Both the position numbers and the translations under genes were made by a program. A stretch of 12,431 nucleotides of DNA from Bacteroidales bacterium. Its GTDB lineage: Bacteria; Bacteroidota; Bacteroidia; Bacteroidales; B18-G4. The notes under the pieces are model-generated. The model did not search any database, was not told the DNA's origin, and saw only the letters and a list, made by a program, of their open reading frames with translations. Numbering within the stretch: position 1 is the first letter of the stretch; every line of letters starts with the position of its first letter. Shown one piece after another: positions 1-5,727 of the stretch. Where the stretch lies: assembly GCA_030618905.1 (NCBI GenBank), contig JAUXCL010000060.1, positions 1 through 12,431 of the forward strand, read 5' to 3'.

Positions 1-20
1 ATGAGATCTTGAAGAACTAA
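1..20 (+). CDS. Possible 3' tail of an upstream gene
   Basis: In the third forward frame, bases 3-20 read E-I-L-K-N followed by TAA, so an upstream + strand gene may end here. The other two forward frames also stop early (bases 2-4 and 10-12), so the frame is not decided by the sequence. In many Bacteroidota the gene just before recN encodes a DUF4835/PorD-type protein, which is why a tail is plausible. That is recollection of gene order, not something visible in this fragment. Confidence 0.25.
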
Positions 21-42
21 TTTCCTTTTTAGCGTTTATTGT

Positions 43-50
43 TATTTTTG
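43..50 (+). promoter_or_regulatory. Candidate -7 promoter element for recN
   Basis: TATTTTTG matches the Bacteroidota -7 consensus TAnnTTTG exactly and ends 29 nt before the recN start codon. Upstream only a weak -33 candidate (TTTC, bases 21-24) is present. A leader of about 20 nt would result. Position and match support it, but the DNA is AT-rich so chance matches occur. Confidence 0.45.
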
Positions 51-79
51 TATCCGGGATCCGACAATCCTGCTCACAT

Positions 80-1744
80 ATGCTGAAGCATCTTTCCATA
101 AAGAATTATGCCCTTATCCATCATCTGGATATGGATTTATATAAGGGTTTTTCTGTCATCACCGGTGAGACAGGAGCGGGCAAATCAATCCTGCTTGGTG
201 CACTGGGCCTGGTTCTGGGTAATAGAGCAGATACCTCAATACTGCTTGATAAAAGCAAGAAATGTATAGTCGAAAGCCACTTCAATATTCATGGGTATAA
301 GCTGGAATCCTTTTTTACCGATCATGAACTGGATTATGATGAATTGACTATCCTAAGGCGTGAAATCAGCTCCCAGGGAAAATCCCGCGGCTTTATTAAT
401 GATACGCCTGTTAAGCTGAACATCCTGAAGGAATTGGGTGATATGTTGGTTAATATCCACTCACAGCGTCAGACTGTCACCTTAAACGATTCTAATTTCC
501 AGCTGGCAGTAATCGATAATTATACAGGAATTCAACAGGATATCCTCAATTACAGGACCTTGTTTTTGGATTATTCCCAAAAGCTCAGGCAGTACAACGA
601 ACTTCTTGAAAAAGAAGAAAAATCAAGAAGCGACCAGGATTACCTGCAGTTTCAATTGGAAGAATTGGAAAAGGCAAAGCTTAAAGAAAATGAGCAGGGA
701 GACATAGAAAAGGAATTGGAAATTCTCCAGCATGCCGAAGAGATTAAAACGACATTATTTACTTCAATTCAAGCTTTACTGAATGATGAACAAAATCTGC
801 TTAACCAGCTTTCAGATATCCAGATGAAGCTTGGGAAACTTGCTGATGTGCATGCAGGTATCAAAGCTCTTCAGCAGAGACTCCAGAGTGCCATTATTGA
901 GATTGACGATATTGCTCATGAACTTGACAGGATTGACCAGGGAATACAGCTTGATCCGGGTCGGATTGAAGACCTGAATACACGCCTGGACCTGATCTAT
1001 CAGTTACAGCATAAACATCGCCTGCAAACTGTTAAGGAGTTAATTTCCCTGATGCATAGTGTCAGGGATCAGATTAATGTCATAGGTTCTCTGGGTGAGA
1101 AAATACAAGAACTGGAAAAGGAAATTGAATCCACCAGATCACGGGTGTCTGAAGAGGCCCTGCGTATTTCGAACCTGCGCCAAAATGCCATTCCTGAGAT
1201 CGAAAAAGAAATACTTGCTATCATTGATGGCCTGGGTATGTCCGGAGCGAATATAAAAATTGAACATCATCAACTGGAAGATTTTAGCAAGGATGGAATT
1301 GACAGGGTGACTTTCAGGTTTAACGCCAATAAAGGAAGAGAGCTGAAGGAAATTGCAAAGATTGCTTCGGGGGGAGAACTGTCGAGGTTGATGCTGGCCA
1401 TTAAATCGCTGATATCTTCCAGAAATTTGTTACCCACTATTATTTTCGATGAAATAGACGCAGGTGTTTCAGGCGATATTGCAGGAAAAGCAGGTAAGAT
1501 ACTGAAAGGGATGTCAGGTCAAATGCAGGTGATCGTTATTACCCATTTACCTCAGATCGCAGGAAAGGCCGACTATCATTATATGGCTTATAAAGATATT
1601 TTGGACGAACAGACAGTCAGCAATATCAGGAAATTGAATGTAGATGGCAGGGTTGAAGAAATCGCTAAAATGCTTAGTGATGAAAAAGTCACCAGTGCAG
1701 CGGTGGATACCGCCCGTGAATTGCTGGGCACTGTGAAAAAATAA
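80..1744 (+). CDS. recN: DNA repair protein RecN
   Basis: RecN is an SMC-like ATPase that acts on the nucleoid at DNA double-strand breaks and supports recombinational repair. At 554 residues the protein has the usual full length of the family. The N-terminal half-site carries Walker A GETGAGKS (residues 29-36). A long, charged, Glu/Lys-rich central part (about 160-370) fits the family's antiparallel coiled coil. The C-terminal half-site has the ABC signature ASGGELSRLMLAIK (from residue 429) and Walker B with D-loop IIFDEIDAGVSGD (D457 and E458), followed by the ITHLPQIA switch region. The ATG at 80 is chosen because MLKHLSIKNYAL is the family N-terminus; the frame is open upstream but has no other ATG. 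There is no clear ribosome binding site, as is usual in this phylum. It probably shares a transcript with fabI, 17 nt downstream. Confidence 0.97.
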   Translation: MLKHLSIKNYALIHHLDMDLYKGFSVITGETGAGKSILLGALGLVLGNRADTSILLDKSKKCIVESHFNIHGYKLESFFTDHELDYDELTILRREISSQGKSRGFINDTPVKLNILKELGDMLVNIHSQRQTVTLNDSNFQLAVIDNYTGIQQDILNYRTLFLDYSQKLRQYNELLEKEEKSRSDQDYLQFQLEELEKAKLKENEQGDIEKELEILQHAEEIKTTLFTSIQALLNDEQNLLNQLSDIQMKLGKLADVHAGIKALQQRLQSAIIEIDDIAHELDRIDQGIQLDPGRIEDLNTRLDLIYQLQHKHRLQTVKELISLMHSVRDQINVIGSLGEKIQELEKEIESTRSRVSEEALRISNLRQNAIPEIEKEILAIIDGLGMSGANIKIEHHQLEDFSKDGIDRVTFRFNANKGRELKEIAKIASGGELSRLMLAIKSLISSRNLLPTIIFDEIDAGVSGDIAGKAGKILKGMSGQMQVIVITHLPQIAGKADYHYMAYKDILDEQTVSNIRKLNVDGRVEEIAKMLSDEKVTSAAVDTARELLGTVKK

Positions 1745-1761
1745 CCAGATAATTAAAAGCT

Positions 1762-2595
1762 ATGGCATATAATTTATTAAAAGGGAAAACCGGAATAATT
1801 TTTGGCGCTTTGGATGAAAAATCTATTGCATGGAATATAGCCACTAAATGTTATGAAGAGGGTGCTCGATTTACACTAAGTAATACATCTTCAGCCATCC
1901 GGTTTGGACAATTGGAAGAACTGGCCCGGAAGTGCAGTGCCGAGATCATACCGGCAGATGCCACCAGTGAAGAGGATCTTACTAAAGTCTTTGAGCGGTC
2001 AGTGGAGATATTTGACGGCAAGGTAGATTTTGTTTTACATTCTATTGGCATGTCTTTGAATGTCAGGAAGAAGAGGGTGTACAATGACCTGGACTACAAT
2101 TATTTCAAGAAGACACTGGACATATCTGCGATGTCATTTCATAAAATGCTGCAGGTGGCCAACAAACTGGACGCCATCAATGATTGGGGTTCAGTTGTGG
2201 CTTTATCTTATATTGCGGCACAACGGACTTTGTATGCTTATAATGACATGGCAGATGCTAAAGCCTTACTCGAATCCATAGCCCGGAGCTTTGGCTATAT
2301 CTATGGAAGAGAGAGAAAAATCCGGATCAATACCATTTCTCAATCACCCACATTGACTACGGCCGGTTCCGGTGTGAAGGTGATGGGAGGACTTATGGAT
2401 TTTACAGATCGCATGTCTCCCCTGGGCAATGCTTCAGCTGAAGAATGTGCAAACTATTGCATTACACTTTTCTCAGACCTGACCAGGAAAGTCACGATGC
2501 AAAACCTTTTTCATGATGGTGGGTTTTCGGGCATGGGGATGAGCTTAAAGGCCATGACTATGTATAATAAAGCAATAGATAGTGACTGCGATTGA
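1762..2595 (+). CDS. fabI: Enoyl-[acyl-carrier-protein] reductase (NADH)
   Basis: FabI reduces trans-2-enoyl-ACP to acyl-ACP with NADH, the closing step of each elongation cycle of type II fatty acid synthesis in the cytosol. The 277-residue protein is an atypical short-chain dehydrogenase. It has the FabI cofactor loop GIIFGALDEKSIAW at residues 11-24, the HSIG strand of the nucleotide fold, and the catalytic layout Y150, Y160 and K167 in SYIAAQ...AYNDMADAKA, matching E. coli Y146, Y156 and K163. The glycine matching E. coli G93, where triclosan resistance changes occur, is kept. It is slightly longer than E. coli FabI (262), mostly from a C-terminal tail after HDGGFSGMGMS. It starts 17 nt after recN with no promoter between them, so co-transcription is likely. 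FabI is expected to be essential unless another enoyl reductase (FabK, FabL or FabV) is encoded elsewhere. Confidence 0.96.
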   Translation: MAYNLLKGKTGIIFGALDEKSIAWNIATKCYEEGARFTLSNTSSAIRFGQLEELARKCSAEIIPADATSEEDLTKVFERSVEIFDGKVDFVLHSIGMSLNVRKKRVYNDLDYNYFKKTLDISAMSFHKMLQVANKLDAINDWGSVVALSYIAAQRTLYAYNDMADAKALLESIARSFGYIYGRERKIRINTISQSPTLTTAGSGVKVMGGLMDFTDRMSPLGNASAEECANYCITLFSDLTRKVTMQNLFHDGGFSGMGMSLKAMTMYNKAIDSDCD

Positions 2596-2618
2596 TGGAT
2601 TCACGATCATATTTTTTT

Positions 2619-2626
2619 TATATTTG
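2619..2626 (+). promoter_or_regulatory. Candidate -7 promoter element for the MCAD-like dehydrogenase
   Basis: TATATTTG is an exact match to TAnnTTTG, 35 nt before the ATG at 2662, in the 66-nt gap after fabI. A TTG at 2592-2594 could be a -33 element, but the 24-nt spacing is longer than ideal. It suggests the dehydrogenase has its own promoter rather than depending only on read-through from recN-fabI. Confidence 0.5.
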
Positions 2627-2661
2627 CCCTTCACGTATTTTAACTTTTAACTAATCAAATT

Positions 2662-3804
2662 ATGGTAGATTTCTCATTAGACAAGCGTCAGCAAGAGATT
2701 GTTGAAAAGTACCGCGATTTTTCGGAAAGGTGGATTGTTCCCAACAGGATGAAGTATGATGCATCATCTGAATTTCCCTGGGAGATTGTCAAAGCCGCAT
2801 ACAATGATAAGATTATCAACGGCTCCGTTCCTCAAGAACTGGGCGGCAATGGATATAATATATTTGAAACGGGTCTCGCATCCGAAGAACTGGGATATGG
2901 TTGTACAGGTATTGGTATCTGCATTGATGCCAGCACGCTGGCTTTAACACCTACTTTCCTGGCTGCAACAGAAGAGCAAAAGAAAAGAATATACGGTGAA
3001 ATGAGGGAAAAGAAAGCTGTTGCTGCTTATGCATTGACAGAACCAAATGCCGGTTCTGATGTGCAAGGCATCAGCTCAACAGCCATCAAACAGGGTGATA
3101 AATATATTCTGAATGGCCACAAACGCTTTATCACGAATGCAGAAGTTGCTGAGTACATCACCGTTTTTGCACTGACAGACCCGGAAAGGGGATCGCGAAG
3201 CCTATCAGCATTTTTCATTAAAGCTGATTTGCCGGGAATCATCATGCTTCCAAAGATGGACAAGATGGGACAACGGGCATCAGTTCAGAATGAGATCAAG
3301 TTTGAGAATGTAGAATTCTCTGAGGACTGTTTGCTGGGCCGTGAGGGCGAAGGCTTCCTTATTGCAATGAAAACTTTCGACCGGACCCGTACCGGTGTCG
3401 CATTCGCTGCCATTGGTAACGCCAGGGCTGCATTTGACTATTCTAAGGAATGGGCGAAAAACAGGATTCAATTTGGACGTCCGGTTACTGCTTTACAGGG
3501 AGTTTCATTCATGTTGGCAGATATGGCAACCGAAATCGAAGCAGCCAAAATGCTATCCTGGCGCGCTGCATGGGCCTTTGATGCCAAGCAACGGGATATG
3601 TCAAAACTGTCGGCCATGTCCAAATACCTGGCTACCGACATGGCCATGAAAGTAACTACCAATGCCGTACAGGTGATGGCAGGGGAGGGATACTCCAAAG
3701 AACATCCGGTGGAAAAAATGATGAGGGATGCAAAACTTTCGCAGATCTATGAGGGGACTAATCAGGTGAATCGCCTGGTAGTCTCGAAGCACATTCTGAA
3801 ATAG
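2662..3804 (+). CDS. Acyl-CoA dehydrogenase, medium/short-chain (MCAD-like) type
   Basis: This is an FAD enzyme that oxidises acyl-CoA to trans-2-enoyl-CoA and passes electrons to electron transfer flavoprotein, normally the first step of beta-oxidation or branched-chain acyl breakdown. Its 380 residues are typical of the homotetrameric short/medium-chain group. Visible are the N-terminal helical domain, the FAD/substrate signature ALTEPNAGSD (starting near residue 124), and a second signature around VQVMAGEGY in which the first of the usual two glycines is alanine. The catalytic base is E364 in IYEGTNQVNR. The motif FDRTR (T242) and the following segment resemble MCAD, whose Thr at this point accompanies a C-terminal Glu base, rather than isovaleryl-CoA dehydrogenase or LCAD. 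Chain-length preference cannot be read from the sequence with certainty; a butyryl-CoA or branched-chain role is possible. No etfAB gene lies in the window. It converges on a second dehydrogenase gene. Confidence 0.93.
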   Translation: MVDFSLDKRQQEIVEKYRDFSERWIVPNRMKYDASSEFPWEIVKAAYNDKIINGSVPQELGGNGYNIFETGLASEELGYGCTGIGICIDASTLALTPTFLAATEEQKKRIYGEMREKKAVAAYALTEPNAGSDVQGISSTAIKQGDKYILNGHKRFITNAEVAEYITVFALTDPERGSRSLSAFFIKADLPGIIMLPKMDKMGQRASVQNEIKFENVEFSEDCLLGREGEGFLIAMKTFDRTRTGVAFAAIGNARAAFDYSKEWAKNRIQFGRPVTALQGVSFMLADMATEIEAAKMLSWRAAWAFDAKQRDMSKLSAMSKYLATDMAMKVTTNAVQVMAGEGYSKEHPVEKMMRDAKLSQIYEGTNQVNRLVVSKHILK

Positions 3805-3839
3805 GGTGAACGGTGAACTGTGAACGGTGAACTGTGAAC
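3805..3839. repeat. Tandem heptamer array KGTGAAC x5
   Basis: Five perfect 7-bp units follow each other in the order GGTGAAC, GGTGAAC, TGTGAAC, GGTGAAC, TGTGAAC; only the first base varies. The array begins at the base right after the stop codon of the MCAD-like gene and fills most of the 57-nt gap between two convergent genes. A second array lies at the end of the window. All units point the same way, so no strong hairpin forms, and it is not an obvious intrinsic terminator. The function is unknown to me. Confidence 0.9.
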
Positions 3840-3861
3840 AGGGTTTTCCTGAATCTTGCGT

Positions 3862-5640
3862 CTAAAAATTGTACCGGTTATCTTCTATCAGGCGATCCGC
3901 AATTCTTCTTCGGGCAACTTTTATGTTTACCGGTGATACGGTGGTGAAGCTCATCAAAGAATCCATCAGCATTTCCCATTCCTCACCATCAACAAATGAG
4001 TTGATGGCATCCATGCCTTGTTTTCTGATCTTACAGGCTGAGTCATACAGGAATACATTCAGTATGTCTTTGTAGATATCGATCTGGTCTGGACCTTTGA
4101 TATCACCCAGCCGCTTCACACGGAGCAGGGTAGATTCTGCAGCGAAAAGCTGCATGATCATGTCTGCTATATTCATCATGATCTCCTGTTCCCTGACGAG
4201 CTCATTCTTCATAACTTTGTATGCCTGGCCGATGATCATCAGTACTGCTTTTTTAAACTGGATGATATTATGCAATTTCTCCTCAAAATACTCAGTCGGG
4301 AGTGGAATCCCGGTATGGGTCTCAAGATTATTAAGAATATCTTCAGCTTTTTCCAAAACAGCAATATCCTTTTTCATTGCTTTTTTAAGGGTGGAATCCG
4401 TGATCAGCAGCCTGTTGATTTCATTGGTACCTTCGAATATCTTGTTGATTCTGCAATCCCGATAACCTCTCTCAACCACTGATTCAGCAGCATATCCCAT
4501 TCCACCAAAGATTTGAACAGCTTCATCCATTACGAAGTCAAGTACTTCCGAACCATATACTTTCAGAACCGCGGCTTCAATAGCATAGTTGGCGATACTG
4601 CTGATCTCTGCTTGTCCATCATTCATACCGGCTTCCAGGTTGATCTTTTTCTGTGCATCAATATTTCGACATGTGCGGTATACTGCAGATTCATTTGTAA
4701 ATGTTCGGATTACCTGTTCTGAGAGCTTATGCTTGATGGCGCCAAAACTGGAAATAGGAACGCCAAATTGTTTTCTTTCATTAGCATATTGGACGGACTG
4801 TGATATGGTGAGTTTTTCGGAACCCAATACAGCGCCTCCTAGTTTTATCCTACCCATGTGAAGGATATTCAGGGCTATCCTGAAGCCTTCACCACGTTTA
4901 CCAATCAGGTTTTCCACAGGTACTTTGGCATCCTCGAAAAAGATAAGCCTGGTTGAGGATCCCTTGATCCCCATTTTCTTTTCTTCCGGGTTGGTGCTGA
5001 TACCGGGCGTGTTAGATTCAACGATAAAAGCACTTAATACCCTGTCATTGTCAATCTTGGCAAATACGGTCAGTACATCCGCAAAACCACCATTGGTGAT
5101 CCACATTTTTTGGCCATTGAGGATATAATGCTTTCCATCTTCCGATAACACAGCTTTGGTTTTGCCGGCATTGGCATCAGATCCGGCATTGGGTTCTGTA
5201 AGGCAATACGCCGCTGCCCATTCTCCGGTAGCCAGCTTAGGCAGATATTTTTGTTTTTGTTCATCGGTCCCGTAATAAGCAATGGGACAGGTGCCAATTC
5301 CAATATGAGCTGAGTAAGCAACCGAAAACGAATAGCCTGCACCAATCTTTTCATTGGCCAGCATTGCAGTTGTGAATGTCTGTCCGAAGCCTTCATATTC
5401 CGTTGGTACGGAAATGCCCAGAAGCCCCAGCTCACCAGCTTTCCCGAGCAGGCTTCTCATTAAGCCTTCTTCCTGATTGTCTATTTGATCTAACCTGGGA
5501 AGAATTTCTGTGTCAAGAAAGTCCTGACAGGTATCCCCGATCATTTTCTGTTCTTCATCAAATTCTTCTGGTATAAAAACCCTCGTATGGTCGACATCGC
5601 GAACCAGGAATTCGCCGCCTTTTAAAAATTGATTTTCCAT
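3862..5640 (-). CDS. Acyl-CoA dehydrogenase with C-terminal extension (VLCAD-like)
   Basis: This is an FAD-dependent acyl-CoA dehydrogenase producing trans-2-enoyl-CoA, probably from long-chain substrates. It is 592 residues, about 200 longer than the standard family. The dehydrogenase core occupies roughly residues 30-420 and contains CLTEPNAGSD (near 148-157), the QIFGGMGY signature and catalytic E403 in IFEGTNEINR. After this comes an extra helical region of about 170 residues (about 420-592), as in mitochondrial VLCAD and ACAD9, which are homodimers with a second C-terminal helical domain. The HMGRIKLGG segment also resembles the VLCAD type. In VLCAD part of this extension contacts the membrane; whether that holds here is inference. 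The start ATG at 5640 sits about 26 nt after a good -7 element. The gene is tail-to-tail with the shorter dehydrogenase and lies just downstream of clpC on the same strand, but with its own promoter candidate. Confidence 0.93.
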   Translation of the reverse strand: MENQFLKGGEFLVRDVDHTRVFIPEEFDEEQKMIGDTCQDFLDTEILPRLDQIDNQEEGLMRSLLGKAGELGLLGISVPTEYEGFGQTFTTAMLANEKIGAGYSFSVAYSAHIGIGTCPIAYYGTDEQKQKYLPKLATGEWAAAYCLTEPNAGSDANAGKTKAVLSEDGKHYILNGQKMWITNGGFADVLTVFAKIDNDRVLSAFIVESNTPGISTNPEEKKMGIKGSSTRLIFFEDAKVPVENLIGKRGEGFRIALNILHMGRIKLGGAVLGSEKLTISQSVQYANERKQFGVPISSFGAIKHKLSEQVIRTFTNESAVYRTCRNIDAQKKINLEAGMNDGQAEISSIANYAIEAAVLKVYGSEVLDFVMDEAVQIFGGMGYAAESVVERGYRDCRINKIFEGTNEINRLLITDSTLKKAMKKDIAVLEKAEDILNNLETHTGIPLPTEYFEEKLHNIIQFKKAVLMIIGQAYKVMKNELVREQEIMMNIADMIMQLFAAESTLLRVKRLGDIKGPDQIDIYKDILNVFLYDSACKIRKQGMDAINSFVDGEEWEMLMDSLMSFTTVSPVNIKVARRRIADRLIEDNRYNF

Positions 5641-5666
5641 GTTATCGTTCTTAAATTTTGCAGCAG

Positions 5667-5695
5667 CAAAGATAAATAAAAAATAAAATCACAAA
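5667..5695 (-). promoter_or_regulatory. Candidate promoter of the VLCAD-like dehydrogenase
   Basis: On the minus strand the -7 element TATCTTTG (bases 5674 down to 5667) matches TAnnTTTG exactly, and TTTG at 5695-5692 could be the -33 element with a 17-nt spacer, a little short. It lies in the 87-nt gap after clpC and would give a leader of about 20 nt before the ATG at 5640. It suggests transcription independent of clpC. Confidence 0.5.
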
Positions 5696-5727
5696 AATAT
5701 GCGGGGTAGGGGATCAATAATTGTTGT

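Noticed and set aside
2592..2621. Possible intrinsic terminator after fabI (TGAT/ATCA followed by a T-run)
   Set aside because: The stem is only 4 bp with no G-C content to speak of; the T-run is better read as part of the AT-rich promoter region of the next gene.
3805..3839. Possible CRISPR-like repeat
   Set aside because: Units are 7 bp with no spacers and there are no cas genes, so this is a simple tandem repeat.
3835..3853. CAGG-GTTTT-CCTG hairpin between the convergent dehydrogenase genes
   Set aside because: A 4-bp stem without a T-run on either side is too weak to call a terminator.
4097..4465. A 122-codon open frame on the + strand opposite the VLCAD-like gene
   Set aside because: It is fully antisense to the conserved C-terminal part of the dehydrogenase, including the catalytic region, and has no recognisable family features.
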